A DNA stretch of 64,000 nucleotides from Salipaludibacillus aurantiacus. Its GTDB lineage: Bacteria > Bacillota > Bacilli > Bacillales > Salisediminibacteriaceae. Shown here piece by piece: positions 42,374-51,931 of this stretch (positions within the stretch are counted from its first letter, which is position 1; every line of letters begins with the position of its first letter). The translations under genes and the position numbers were made by a program. The notes below the pieces were generated by a model, which ran no database searches, was not told the DNA's origin, and worked only from the letters and a program-made list of their open reading frames with translations. The stretch spans positions 1 to 64,000 of the forward strand of contig NZ_FOGT01000007.1 in NCBI RefSeq assembly GCF_900111295.1. Reading direction: 5' to 3'.

Positions 42374-43318
42374 TTAAGCATTTTTTTTGCGGTCTAATAG
42401 TACCGCCAGCAGAATAACACTGCCTTTAACTACTTGCTGGAAGAAAGAACTCACTCCCAACAGATTCAGGCCATTATTTAAGACCCCTATGATCAAGGCA
42501 CCGATCAAAGTGCCGACGATCCAACCTCTTCCACCAGTTAAACTGGTACCTCCAAGTACCACAGCTGCTATCGCATCAAGTTCGTACATTGTTCCAGCTG
42601 TCGGCTGGGCAGAATTTAATCTGGAAGTCAGGATAATCCCAGCTAAAGCTGAGAAAAAACCGGTTAATGAATAAACATAAACTTTAATCCGATCTGCTTT
42701 TATTCCAGATAAAATGGAGGCTTCTTCGTTCCCGCCCACGGCATAAACTCTGCGGCCGAATGTAGTTTTTTTCAAGATTAAATAGAGAATAAGAAAACTA
42801 ATCATCATAGTCATAGCAGGTACCGGGACACCCAGGAAATAACCTCTGCCGAGCATTTCAAATACCGCCGAATCCCCTAGGCCTGAAACCGGCCGACCAT
42901 CTGTAAACACAAGAGTTAATCCTCTGTAGATAGTCATCGTAGCAAGGGTTGCAATAAATGGAGCAACCTTCCCTTTAGCAATGATTACACCGTTTATTGC
43001 TCCAAGAATCACTCCTGCTAACAATCCGATAAGCATAGATAATATTGGATCCACGCCTGAAGCCATTAAAGTTGCTGTCACAGCACTGGATAATGCCAGC
43101 ATGGAACCGACAGATAAATCAATTCCTCCTGTAAGAATAACGAAAGTCATTCCGAATGCGATTAAAGCATTAATGGAAACCTGGCGGAGAATATTCAGTA
43201 TATTTGTTAATGACAAAAAGCTGGGATTTAAGACTGAAATAATTATTACAATAAGCAGTAACCCTATAAAAGGGCCCAGCAGCGCCAGCATAGATTTCAA
43301 TTTATTATTGGCGAACAT
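42374..43318 (-). CDS. rbsC: Ribose ABC transporter, permease
   Basis: A 314-residue inner membrane permease with about 8-10 helices. It shows the sugar-permease pattern TFVILTGGIDLSVGSM and the C-terminal VVLGGTSLTGGRGWIVGT, the contact with RbsA. It overlaps the end of rbsA by 14 bases and is followed after 16 bases by rbsB, so translation is coupled. Confidence 0.95.
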   Translation of the reverse strand: MFANNKLKSMLALLGPFIGLLLIVIIISVLNPSFLSLTNILNILRQVSINALIAFGMTFVILTGGIDLSVGSMLALSSAVTATLMASGVDPILSMLIGLLAGVILGAINGVIIAKGKVAPFIATLATMTIYRGLTLVFTDGRPVSGLGDSAVFEMLGRGYFLGVPVPAMTMMISFLILYLILKKTTFGRRVYAVGGNEEASILSGIKADRIKVYVYSLTGFFSALAGIILTSRLNSAQPTAGTMYELDAIAAVVLGGTSLTGGRGWIVGTLIGALIIGVLNNGLNLLGVSSFFQQVVKGSVILLAVLLDRKKNA

Positions 43319-44804
43319 ATTTATCTCCTCCTGTGGCGTAATGCATGATCTTTTCCTCGGTCAGTTCATCGCGCTCGAGGACAGTCATCCAGCGTCCTTC
43401 GCTCATTACGCCTACCCTCGTACTTAAACCAATAACCTCTGGCAATTCAGATGAAATCATAATAATTGCAACACCTTGTTTAGCAAGCTCGTTCATAATG
43501 TTATATATTTCTTTTTTCGCTCCCACATCTACACCGCGTGTCGGTTCATCCAAAATAAGAATTCTGGTTTTCTCACTAAGCCACTTAGCTATAACGACTT
43601 TCTGTTGATTCCCTCCGCTCAGCGATTTAGCAGCCTGTGAAGGCCCAGCAGTTTTGACACTCAACTTTTTTACCAGATTACTGTAAAGTTCCTGTTCTTT
43701 CCGGGGAATGATCCAGTTAGACTGTGAAATATCTGAAAGATGCGTCAAACTTAAATTGTCTTTCACAGAAAAATCGACTATCAGTCCTTTTGATTTCCGG
43801 TCTTCAGATACAAATCCTAAACCATAATCAATAGCAGCTTTTGGGTCTTGTATCACTGCTTTTTTCCCATCGATAAAAATATCGCCGCTATCTGCTCTTC
43901 TAAAACCAAAAAGCGTTTCTGCTACTTCTGATCTCCCTGCTCCCATAAGACCTGAAATCCCGAATATTTCACCAGATCTCACTTTAAACGAAACCTTCTC
44001 AAACTCGCCTTTCCGTGATAAGTTTTTAATTTCTAATCTCGTATCTCCAGGAACTAACTCATACTCTGGAAATCTCCCGCCTATTTCTCGCCCTACCATC
44101 ATTTTCACAATTGCGTCAAATTCAGTTTCATTTACTTTTTTAGTCCCTGCATACTCGCCGTCTCTCAGTACAGTGATGCTGTCACACAATGAGAATATCT
44201 CCTCCATACGATGTGAAATATAAATAAAAGAGACTCCTTTTCGTTTTAACTCCCTGATCGTTTTAAACAGAGTATCAATTTCCCTGTCTGTTAACGCCGC
44301 AGTGGGCTCATCCATCACAATAACATCTGCGTTTGTCATCAACGCCCGGGCAATTTCAATGATTTGCTGCTTACCGACAGATAAACTTCCAGTACGCTGT
44401 GAAGCCTTAACATTTAACCCCAGATCAGCTAAAATCTCCTCAGTTTCTCTGTTCATCTCCCTATTCTTGAGAATCCCAGTTCTTCCATACGTCTGTTCAT
44501 TTCCTAAAAATAAGTTTTCTGCTACTGTTAATTCCGGAAGGATATTTAATTCCTGGTGAATAACAGCAAGGCCGTCTTTCTCCGCATCTTTTGGATGTTT
44601 GTAATTGACCTCTCTGCCTTTAACTTCAACTGTGCCTTTATCCATAGAATAAATGCCAGTCAAGATTTTCATGAGCGTCGATTTTCCTGCCCCGTTCTCC
44701 CCCATAAGTGCGTGGATTTCACCTTTTTTGAGAGAAAAATTAACGTTTTTCAGGACTTTATTGCCGCTGAAAGATTTTTCTATACCTTCCATCTGGATAA
44801 TCAT
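43305..44804 (-). CDS. rbsA: Ribose ABC transporter, dual ATPase subunit
   Basis: A 499-residue protein with two ABC ATPase halves, as usual for RbsA. The first has Walker A GENGAGKST, signature LSVGKQQ and Walker B VIVMDEPTAAL. The second has a degenerate Walker A (GLMGAGRSE), signature SGGNQQK and ILILDEPTRGVD. It hydrolyses ATP to drive ribose import through RbsC. It starts 17 bases after rbsD. Confidence 0.96.
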   Translation of the reverse strand: MIIQMEGIEKSFSGNKVLKNVNFSLKKGEIHALMGENGAGKSTLMKILTGIYSMDKGTVEVKGREVNYKHPKDAEKDGLAVIHQELNILPELTVAENLFLGNEQTYGRTGILKNREMNRETEEILADLGLNVKASQRTGSLSVGKQQIIEIARALMTNADVIVMDEPTAALTDREIDTLFKTIRELKRKGVSFIYISHRMEEIFSLCDSITVLRDGEYAGTKKVNETEFDAIVKMMVGREIGGRFPEYELVPGDTRLEIKNLSRKGEFEKVSFKVRSGEIFGISGLMGAGRSEVAETLFGFRRADSGDIFIDGKKAVIQDPKAAIDYGLGFVSEDRKSKGLIVDFSVKDNLSLTHLSDISQSNWIIPRKEQELYSNLVKKLSVKTAGPSQAAKSLSGGNQQKVVIAKWLSEKTRILILDEPTRGVDVGAKKEIYNIMNELAKQGVAIIMISSELPEVIGLSTRVGVMSEGRWMTVLERDELTEEKIMHYATGGDKYVRQ

Positions 44805-44821
44805 CCCGTTAGCACTTCCTT

Positions 44822-45211
44822 TCAGAAAATAACATTTGACTGAAGAATCACATTCGCATAGGGGGTCGCTTCACCTGTTCTGATAATCGCTTTGACCTTA
44901 TTCAATTCCTTCTTCAGTAAATCGTGGGAGGTAAAGTCTGCCGGGAGCCCTGTCTCCTGTAAAAAAGAGTAAACCTTTTCATTTTTAGATTTAATTTCTT
45001 CAGCGAGTATTATTTTTTCGACTGCCATATCGTTTAAAATTTCTGTGACCACTTCATCAAAAGAGGGGGAGCCTATCCGAATACTTAAATCTATACAGGG
45101 TACATGATCAGGAACAGGAAGCCCGCAATCCGCAATAGCTATCCGATCAGTATGTCCCAACCGGGCTAACACAGCTGCAATTTCTCTATTTATAACGCCT
45201 TGTTTTTTCAT
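44822..45211 (-). CDS. rbsD: D-ribose pyranase
   Basis: A 129-residue enzyme that converts the beta-pyranose form of ribose to the furanose form used by ribokinase. The family pattern is intact: the N-terminal INREIAAVLARLGHTDRIAIADCG with its catalytic His, LPVP, and the C-terminal GEATPYANVILQS. It overlaps rbsK by 4 bases. Confidence 0.95.
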   Translation of the reverse strand: MKKQGVINREIAAVLARLGHTDRIAIADCGLPVPDHVPCIDLSIRIGSPSFDEVVTEILNDMAVEKIILAEEIKSKNEKVYSFLQETGLPADFTSHDLLKKELNKVKAIIRTGEATPYANVILQSNVIF

Positions 45212-46098
45212 AGTATCTCCCTTTCATTTAAAAAATGGTCAAGCTCCGGTCTATTCGGCATACCGCCCTGCGCTCCTCTTTTTAAAACCGAGATGGCTGC
45301 AGCGGCATTAGCAAACGTTACGGCTTTCTTTAAATCCTGCCCTTCGGCAAAGGCAACAGCCAAGGCACCATTAAATGTATCGCCTGCACCGGTTGTGTCC
45401 ACCGGCTGTACCGGAAATCCTTTAATGCGGTAACTTTTATCGCTTTTAAAATAAGTGGCTCCTCTTTTTCCTTCAGTGATAATAAGCTTTTCTCTAAGAG
45501 CTTGATTTAAATTGTTACCGAACAAAACTTCTTTTTCTGTTTCATTAGGAGTCAGATAAGTAACTTTGTGCCAAATACCCTCATCTAATTTCTGGGCGGG
45601 TGCCGGGTTTAAAATGACTGGCACATTATTGGCATGACAGAGTTCTACAACATAGATGATGGTCGCAAGGGGAATTTCCATTTGCAGAAGAACCATATCA
45701 CTTGAAAGAATAACCTCTTTATAGGACTCGACGTATTCTTTTGTTACAAAGTTATTTGCACCGGGTGTGACAATAATTCTGTTATCACTTTCAGATAGAA
45801 TAATTGTAGCTACACCAGATGCTACATCTGTAACCGGTTTCACATCAGTTAAAAAAACACCGTTCTTTTCCATCGTTTCTTTTAAAACTTCTCCAAATGG
45901 ATCATTACCTATCCTGCCTACTAGCTTTACTTCAGCCCCCAATCTGGAGGCAGCTACCGCCTGGTTTGCTCCTTTACCGCCGGGGACTGTAAAAAATTCC
46001 TTACCCAAAACAGTTTCTCCCTGTTCAGGAAAACGGTCCGTCAACGTAACCAAATCCATATTTAAACTGCCTACTACTGTAATAGCCGGCTTTTTCAT
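45208..46098 (-). CDS. rbsK: Ribokinase
   Basis: Phosphorylates D-ribose to ribose-5-phosphate with ATP. PfkB-family signatures: GSLNMDLV at the start, GGKGANQAVAASRLG, and DTTGAGDTFNGAL with the catalytic Asp. I chose ATG at 46098 (MKKPAITVVG, 296 residues), with GGAAGGTG upstream; a longer frame reaches into rbsR without support. It ends in a 4-base overlap with rbsD. Confidence 0.96.
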   Translation of the reverse strand: MKKPAITVVGSLNMDLVTLTDRFPEQGETVLGKEFFTVPGGKGANQAVAASRLGAEVKLVGRIGNDPFGEVLKETMEKNGVFLTDVKPVTDVASGVATIILSESDNRIIVTPGANNFVTKEYVESYKEVILSSDMVLLQMEIPLATIIYVVELCHANNVPVILNPAPAQKLDEGIWHKVTYLTPNETEKEVLFGNNLNQALREKLIITEGKRGATYFKSDKSYRIKGFPVQPVDTTGAGDTFNGALAVAFAEGQDLKKAVTFANAAAAISVLKRGAQGGMPNRPELDHFLNEREIL

Positions 46099-46111
46099 AC
46101 AATCACCTTCC

Positions 46112-47080
46112 TTACGTTGTGCCCCTAATAACAAGTTTTGTCGGTAAGTCATAATACATCGCATCAATGGGTTTTTTCTCTATCTGTTTAATTAATAACC
46201 TTGAAGAAAGGGCCCCCATTTTATAAATGGACTGTTCAATTGTAGATAATGGAGGCACAAGCATACTGCCTAATGGAATCCCGTCAAACCCAATAACTTT
46301 TAATTGATCTGGAATAGAAAAATTGAGCGTATGAGCTGCTTTCATGACTCCAGCTGCCGTCACATCGCTTCCTGCAAATACCCCATCAATCAGAGGGGTG
46401 TTTGTAAGTAATTCATTTGCAGCAGATTCTGCTTTATCAATATGGAAGTCTGCGTTGACAACTTTATATGGAATCTCATGCTGTTCAGCAACTTCCTTAA
46501 ATCCTAAATACCTTTCATCAGCAGGTGCGACGCCCACTGGCCCTCTGAAATGAGCAAGGTAGCGGCATCCTCTGTGAATCAGATGTTCTGTTGCCTCCCG
46601 TGCCCCCTGCCGGTTATTCGATACGACAGTTGGAATATTATCACCTAATTCCCGGTCGAGGGCGACTATAGGTAACTCGAGACGGTCATAATCTTCGGTA
46701 CTTAAACTACTCGTAGTCAAAATAATTCCGTCCACATATTTCTGCTTTAAAGCTTCAAAATACTTCTTCTCTTTTTCAACCATTTCATCTGTGTTACACA
46801 GAACAACGGTATACCCGTAAGTTAAAGCTACATCTTCCACAGCCCGGGCCAGTTCCGGGAAGAAAGGGTTAGTAATATCAGGAACAACCAGCCCAATCAT
46901 ACCTGAAGACTTATTATATAAAGTTCTCGCGACAGAATTGGGACGATAATCTAACATTTTGATCGCCTTTAGAACAGCTTCTTCCGCTTCTTTACTCACA
47001 TAACCCTTTTTATTCAAAACTCTTGACACTGTCGCTACAGAAACTTTTGCCTGCTTAGCAACATCACGTATAGTAGCCAT
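46112..47080 (-). CDS. rbsR: LacI-family repressor of the ribose operon
   Basis: A 322-residue LacI-type regulator. The HTH and hinge read TIRDVAKQAKVSVATVSRVL and DYRPNSVARTL; a sugar-binding fold follows (IGLVVPDITNPFF, GVFAGSDVTAAG). It is first in rbsRKDACB, so it probably represses its own operon and is released by ribose. A perfect palindrome of the LacI type lies 75 bases upstream. The ribosome site is weak (GGCGGAA). Confidence 0.92.
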   Translation of the reverse strand: MATIRDVAKQAKVSVATVSRVLNKKGYVSKEAEEAVLKAIKMLDYRPNSVARTLYNKSSGMIGLVVPDITNPFFPELARAVEDVALTYGYTVVLCNTDEMVEKEKKYFEALKQKYVDGIILTTSSLSTEDYDRLELPIVALDRELGDNIPTVVSNNRQGAREATEHLIHRGCRYLAHFRGPVGVAPADERYLGFKEVAEQHEIPYKVVNADFHIDKAESAANELLTNTPLIDGVFAGSDVTAAGVMKAAHTLNFSIPDQLKVIGFDGIPLGSMLVPPLSTIEQSIYKMGALSSRLLIKQIEKKPIDAMYYDLPTKLVIRGTT

Positions 47081-47154
47081 AACTTATTCCGCCTATCTGT
47101 TATCAGTCAGGTATAAATATTTGTATCTCTTAGTATTTAGTATTCCTATTTTTA

Positions 47155-47172
47155 TGTGTAACCGGTTACACA
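47155..47172 (-). promoter_or_regulatory. RbsR operator
   Basis: TGTGTAACCGGTTACACA is a perfect 18-bp palindrome with the central CG of LacI-family sites, in the rbsR upstream region. It also resembles cre at most positions, so CcpA binding is possible. Confidence 0.82.
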
Positions 47173-47435
47173 CATTGTATTAAGTTATAATGGCGTTGTC
47201 AACCGAGGATGTCAATGAAATTATTGGGAATTGTTTTTATTTAGCAGTCGGAAGGTAAGGAATGCAGCAAACTGGTGAGAAGAGGAGGCATTAGTTTTGC
47301 TGCCACCCTCTTTTCTCCCCGTGCGCCGTAACCGCCTCTATTTTTTATACAAAACCTCAAACCCTGCTGCCTGCCTCTTAAACCAGCAAACAACAGGGTT
47401 TAATTAAATGAAAGCTGACCGGCCGCCGAAGAAGA
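47173..47435. other. Intergenic region between the ribose operon and the EEP gene
   Basis: No gene seen. It holds the terminator of the EEP gene at its right end. Both flanking genes read leftward. Confidence 0.35.
47350..47401 (-). terminator. Probable terminator of the EEP nuclease gene
   Basis: Read leftward, AACCCTG pairs with CAGGGTT with inner CTG/CAG pairs; a T-rich stretch (GGTTTTG) follows. The stem is long but imperfect. Confidence 0.5.
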
Positions 47436-48227
47436 TTACTCCAGTTCGGTTTCTATCCCGAAATGGTCTGAGATGACCGGTTCGTCTTTTCCGTCAAAAA
47501 TGATTTTTGAGTACGTTACTTTAGACGGCCAGTTAGTAAAAATATAATCAATCTTTAAACCATTTAAATTTTCAGACCAGCCGGCAATTTCTCCTTCAAT
47601 TGTAGCGTGTCCTTCTTGTTTTTCAGCAGTGCGGTGAGTATCATGAAGACCCTTGCCAAGAAGATAGTCGTAACCTTCTCCTTGTTTGATGTCCGGGCTG
47701 TTAAAATCCCCCATTAGGACAAAACGTTCACAGTTTTCTGCTTTTTCAATGAGCTGGTCTACCTGGTTTTCGTATGGTTCTTCCTGATCTCCCCACCAGC
47801 CGAGGTGGCAGGAAAATAGGCCGACCGGCTGGCCGTCAATAATAAATTCGCCGCCTGTAATTTTTCTCGTTTTCCAGAAATCCATCGAGCGGGAGGAAGT
47901 GAGATAAAACGATTCAATTTGATTTGCAGGATGGCGCACGAGGAGAGCCACACCTTCCTCATACCACACGTAGCCGTAATGAGACGCGTCCCAGTAAAGT
48001 TCGTAGTCTGTGCTTCCAAGCTTCCCCAGTTCATTTTTTAACAATAGCCCGTAATTATCAGCCCGAAGTCTGCCATCTTCCTCGAGGGGCGCTTTCTTAT
48101 GCTGGCTTACTTCCTGAAGGGCTACAGCGTCGTATCTTTTGTTATGAATGGTCTCAGCAAGCAGCCTGATTTTCTCCACTTGGTTTTCTTCCTGCCAAGA
48201 GTGGACATTTAATGTGAGCAGCTTCAA
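47436..48227 (-). CDS. Endonuclease/exonuclease/phosphatase (EEP) family hydrolase
   Basis: A 263-residue metal-dependent phosphodiesterase fold. Motifs: LTLNVHSW at the start, DAVALQEVSQH (metal Glu), CHLGWWGD, LMGDFNSPD and a final ISDHFGIE with the catalytic Asp-His. Members cut nucleic acids, phosphoinositides or sphingomyelin; with no signal peptide this one is probably cytosolic and its substrate is open. The start is TTG at 48227, with TAGGAGG upstream. Confidence 0.82.
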   Translation of the reverse strand: MKLLTLNVHSWQEENQVEKIRLLAETIHNKRYDAVALQEVSQHKKAPLEEDGRLRADNYGLLLKNELGKLGSTDYELYWDASHYGYVWYEEGVALLVRHPANQIESFYLTSSRSMDFWKTRKITGGEFIIDGQPVGLFSCHLGWWGDQEEPYENQVDQLIEKAENCERFVLMGDFNSPDIKQGEGYDYLLGKGLHDTHRTAEKQEGHATIEGEIAGWSENLNGLKIDYIFTNWPSKVTYSKIIFDGKDEPVISDHFGIETELE

Positions 48228-48377
48228 ACGTTAGCCTCCTAACCGATCGTTTATTTATGATTTTAGCATATCTGCTTTTTAGTTCATAAATCGCATGAAT
48301 ACTCTCCCCGCAACCATGCTCACTCGATCATCCGCCCGGTGAGAAGACCATATATTCGTTTTATCGACTTTCTTTTT

Positions 48378-49478
48378 CTAACCCCTTCGTTCCATTAAAT
48401 TAACTCCTACGCCCATGCATACGACACCGAAGATGATTAAGATGCTGAGAGGCTGGGCTAAGTCGGCAAGACCGCGGCCGTATATGGCGATGCTTTTTAA
48501 AGCGTCCAGCGCGTAGAGGATCGGCATGCCCTGTGACAGGAACAGTACGATGTTATTTGTGACGATTTCTATCGGCCAGAATGCGCCGCCAAGCATAGCC
48601 ATGGCTGTGGCCACGATCGGTATGACGGCCTGGAGCTGTTGCGATGATTTGACGAGTCCCATCAGCAGTGTGCCGAGAGCGACAATAGCAAACGCGTAGC
48701 AGCCGACAACGATAAGAATAGCAGGGAAATTCCCGCCAAGGTCAAATCCCAGGCCGTATTTAAAAAGAAGAAATATGACCACTATTTGGGCACAGCCCAC
48801 TGTGAAACAATAGAGAAAATGCCCAATATACATCTGTGATTTTTTTAATGGAGAGACAATTAATCTGTCCCATGTACCCGTCCGCTTTTCTTCAGTGACA
48901 TTCATGAGGCTGAAAATCATCGTATAGATGGAGAAGAAAAGGGTCATTCCAAAGAGTGTCTGAATTTGATTGTCATAAACAAAGGTTCCCTCAGCGCCCT
49001 CGATCGTTTCAGTGGTCACGGTGAGCACCGGGTCTTCGAGGGATGACTGAATGTCTTCACGGATGTTTTCTCCCCCGGCTTCTTCTGCCTGCATTAGACG
49101 GAATTCTTCCCGGAACACCTGAGCCGTGTAGCTCTCTACTCTCATGAGATTCGCGTCCTCCGCAGCCACCACCATGCGGTAATCCGAATCACCGACGGCA
49201 AGAGCAAAATTCCTACGGCCGTCCCGCATCATCTCACGGACCTCTTCTTCTTCTCTCAGATCAAAGAACATCCCTTCAGATTCGTTTAAACGGTCGATCC
49301 ACTCTTCGGCGGCTTGATCTGAGGAGCCCTCTTTTACTAAAGCAAGCACGGTGAATTTATCATCCGACTGAAACCCGGCAAGTGTAAAAACAAAAACGAC
49401 TGTTAATAAGAAGAAGGACACCACGAGCATCGGCGCCCTGCGAAACCGTTGCCACTGGTGCAGATAGATTGATTTCAT
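48378..49478 (-). CDS. ABC-2 type transporter permease, second subunit
   Basis: A 366-residue membrane protein with one N-terminal helix, a long extracellular domain (about 40-190) and five further helices, the layout of ABC-2 exporter permeases (YhaP/NatB-like). I chose ATG at 49478 (MKSIYLHQWQRFRR), with AAGGAGG upstream and a 4-base overlap with the previous permease; the longer open frame runs backwards through that gene. It acts with the ATPase at 50758. The exported compound is unknown. Confidence 0.85.
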   Translation of the reverse strand: MKSIYLHQWQRFRRAPMLVVSFFLLTVVFVFTLAGFQSDDKFTVLALVKEGSSDQAAEEWIDRLNESEGMFFDLREEEEVREMMRDGRRNFALAVGDSDYRMVVAAEDANLMRVESYTAQVFREEFRLMQAEEAGGENIREDIQSSLEDPVLTVTTETIEGAEGTFVYDNQIQTLFGMTLFFSIYTMIFSLMNVTEEKRTGTWDRLIVSPLKKSQMYIGHFLYCFTVGCAQIVVIFLLFKYGLGFDLGGNFPAILIVVGCYAFAIVALGTLLMGLVKSSQQLQAVIPIVATAMAMLGGAFWPIEIVTNNIVLFLSQGMPILYALDALKSIAIYGRGLADLAQPLSILIIFGVVCMGVGVNLMERRG

Positions 49479-50746
49479 ACGATCGTCGACCTCCTTCTTG
49501 GAAAAATTAACAGACTGACCACTATAATAATAACTGTAGCCACAGCAATACGGAGAAGTGAGCCCATAATTACCGACGTCTCGTAGCCCTGAAGCCATTG
49601 CACATATGCCGCAAGGCCTGCCCCGTTAGGCGTCCAGCTTCCAATGAATTTAAAGAAAGCAGGCATGTTATCCGTCGGGAAAAAGCTGCCGCCAACGAAG
49701 GCGAACAAGGAAACAACCCCACCTGAAAATATACTTGAAATAGCGTCGTTATTATACCTGACTACAAGAGCTGTCAATAATGCTGCGAGCGCCCCCACGC
49801 ATAGTGAGAGTGCAGCTGAAATTCCCGCCATGCCAAGCCAGAAATCAATGGAATGAAATGTAAAGGCCTGGAAAACGATTGCCGAGAGGGAAAATAATAT
49901 GGCAAGCTGAAGGAACGCAATCAGCGACGCAGATATAAATTTTCCGCTTAAATAGGTCACGGGGTGGGTTCCCGTCAACAGGATCCGGTAAAAGACGTGC
50001 TGCTTTTTTTCCACAAAAGCTTTACTCGACAAAGTGGAACTCACATAAAGAACAAACATGACGGCCATGCCGAGAGCGTAATACTGCATTGAACTGACCG
50101 GATCGGCAGCTGTGGCCGATTCCCTCCCGCCAACCGCTGCCTCTTCTCCGGGCGGCAATTCTCCGCCGTATGCCTGAGCAATTGCCGTTTCAAAATTAAG
50201 TTCTCTTACAAACTGACTAATCACATCGTTAAAAATACTTGCCCGGAGAGAGCCATACTCCGTTACAGTTAAGGCAAGCGAACTGCCTTCCCCTTCATCA
50301 AGCATCATTTTTCTCAGTGAATCGTATGTGAAATGCTCGGGAATGGTTAAAACTGCCGCCACTTCTTCATTTCGTACATAGGACTCAGCTGTTTCCTGAT
50401 CCGTCTCAACAATTGCAATGATTTCTTCAAGCTCATCATTTTCAAACATTGCCATTAGAAGACGGGACGGGCTGATGTCGCTAGCAGCATTTTCTAGAGC
50501 CTGAACCTGCTCATCCGGTGCCCCGCTCTCTTCAAGATCTTCAATAAACGCCTCAATGCCAACCTCCTCATCATCCAGCTGCACGAGAGCCACTTGCATC
50601 TCAAGAGCTTCCGTGTTTCCTTCAAACATGCCGCGCAAGGCGAAACCGAGGATCCCAATCAGGATGAGCGGCATTAAGAGCAGGACAATCAGTTCTGTCC
50701 TGTCACGCGCCATAATTTTTAAATCTTTAAGAATAAATGATAGCAT
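49475..50746 (-). CDS. ABC-2 type transporter permease, first subunit
   Basis: A 423-residue membrane protein of the same plan as its partner: N-terminal helix (IVLLLMPLILIGILGFALRG), a large outer domain rich in Glu (about 45-225), then five or six helices. It starts 11 bases after the ATPase gene and overlaps the next permease by 4 bases, so the three form one exporter. YhfS-like drug or bacteriocin exporters and sodium exporters share this organisation; no choice is possible from sequence alone. Confidence 0.85.
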   Translation of the reverse strand: MLSFILKDLKIMARDRTELIVLLLMPLILIGILGFALRGMFEGNTEALEMQVALVQLDDEEVGIEAFIEDLEESGAPDEQVQALENAASDISPSRLLMAMFENDELEEIIAIVETDQETAESYVRNEEVAAVLTIPEHFTYDSLRKMMLDEGEGSSLALTVTEYGSLRASIFNDVISQFVRELNFETAIAQAYGGELPPGEEAAVGGRESATAADPVSSMQYYALGMAVMFVLYVSSTLSSKAFVEKKQHVFYRILLTGTHPVTYLSGKFISASLIAFLQLAILFSLSAIVFQAFTFHSIDFWLGMAGISAALSLCVGALAALLTALVVRYNNDAISSIFSGGVVSLFAFVGGSFFPTDNMPAFFKFIGSWTPNGAGLAAYVQWLQGYETSVIMGSLLRIAVATVIIIVVSLLIFPRRRSTIV

Positions 50747-50757
50747 GCCACTCCCCC

Positions 50758-51690
50758 CTAGTCCCTGAGTTTCCGGCCGGTCAGGTGCAAAAAGACATCC
50801 TCAAGCGTCGGCACTTGAACGGTAATGTTTGATATTTGGGCGCCGTGACGTTCTGCTGCCTGAAAGATTTTTCCGAGCAGCCGGCTTCCTTTCGGCACGA
50901 TAAGCTTCAGCCCCTTGTCAGTTTCTATCGTCTGCAAAATCGCCTCATCCGCATCCAGTTCTTTTACAAGTTCCGGATAATCCCGGTCCATCTCGACTAA
51001 AATTGCTTCTTCACCTGAAAGAATGCTTTTCAGCTCATCCTTTGTTCCAGAGGCTATGACTTTTCCGTGATCCATAATATAGACCCGGTCGCAAAGCCGT
51101 TCAACTTCCTCCATATAATGGCTCGTGTACAGCACCGTCATCCCTTTCTCTTCATTCAGCTTTCTGACTGTATCCAGAATATAGCTCCGGGACTGGGGAT
51201 CGATGCCGACGGTTGGTTCATCCATAATAAGAATTTCAGGCTCATGCAGAAGAGCGGCGCCAATATTAATTCGCCGTTTCATTCCCCCGGAATACGTTTT
51301 GACAAGATCTTTCTGGCGGTCTTCCAGGCCAAGAAGCTCAAGCACTTCCTGGACCCGTCTGCTGAGAGCCTCTCCCTTCAGCCCGTAAATCCGCCCGAAA
51401 AATTTAAGATTTTCATAAGCTGTGAGTTCCGGATACAGGGCAATTTCCTGAGGGACAATCCCAAGCACTTTACGAATCTCATTCGGATGCTTAAGCACAC
51501 TTTTTCCATTAAGGCGGACGTCTCCTGCCGAAGGTGCTATGAGAGAAGCAATCATAGATATCGTCGTCGACTTCCCTGCACCGTTTGGCCCCAACAGGCC
51601 GACTGACTCTCCTTTTTCCAAAAATAAATTGACGCTGTCCACAGCTGCCGTCCCTTTGTACACTTTACGAAGCTCTTCCGTTTCCAACAT
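50758..51690 (-). CDS. ABC transporter ATP-binding protein
   Basis: A 310-residue ATPase that powers the two permeases downstream. Walker A GPNGAGKST, signature YSGGMKRR, Walker B ILIMDEPTVGIDP and a switch His (YTSHYMEEVE) are all present. A C-terminal extension after about residue 225 is typical of DrrA-like exporters. I chose ATG at 51690 (MLETEELRKVYKG), with GGAG 9 bases upstream. The gene lies downstream of a two-component system that has its own terminator, so it may be controlled by it but is not cotranscribed. Confidence 0.9.
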   Translation of the reverse strand: MLETEELRKVYKGTAAVDSVNLFLEKGESVGLLGPNGAGKSTTISMIASLIAPSAGDVRLNGKSVLKHPNEIRKVLGIVPQEIALYPELTAYENLKFFGRIYGLKGEALSRRVQEVLELLGLEDRQKDLVKTYSGGMKRRINIGAALLHEPEILIMDEPTVGIDPQSRSYILDTVRKLNEEKGMTVLYTSHYMEEVERLCDRVYIMDHGKVIASGTKDELKSILSGEEAILVEMDRDYPELVKELDADEAILQTIETDKGLKLIVPKGSRLLGKIFQAAERHGAQISNITVQVPTLEDVFLHLTGRKLRD

Positions 51691-51732
51691 CGTCCACCAC
51701 TCCATTCTTTTTCTTCTATCTGAATTGATTAT

Positions 51733-51763
51733 ATAAAGAAAGAGACAGTGCTCCCACTGTCTC
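51733..51763 (-). terminator. Terminator of the two-component operon
   Basis: Read leftward, GAGACAGTG pairs with CACTGTCTC around four bases and is followed by TTTCTTTAT. Confidence 0.8.
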
Positions 51764-51931
51764 CCGTCACTTGTTTAATTAAAAGACATGACTTTAGTCA
51801 TTTTTGATTAGAAAGGTGGCGTTTTCTGCCGTCCCCTTAGAAATATAAGAGACGCAGCGAAAAGACTGAGATCTTAATTTATTGCCAGGTCGTTGCTGTC
51901 TCATCAAAAGTCTGCGTCTGTTTTTTAAAAA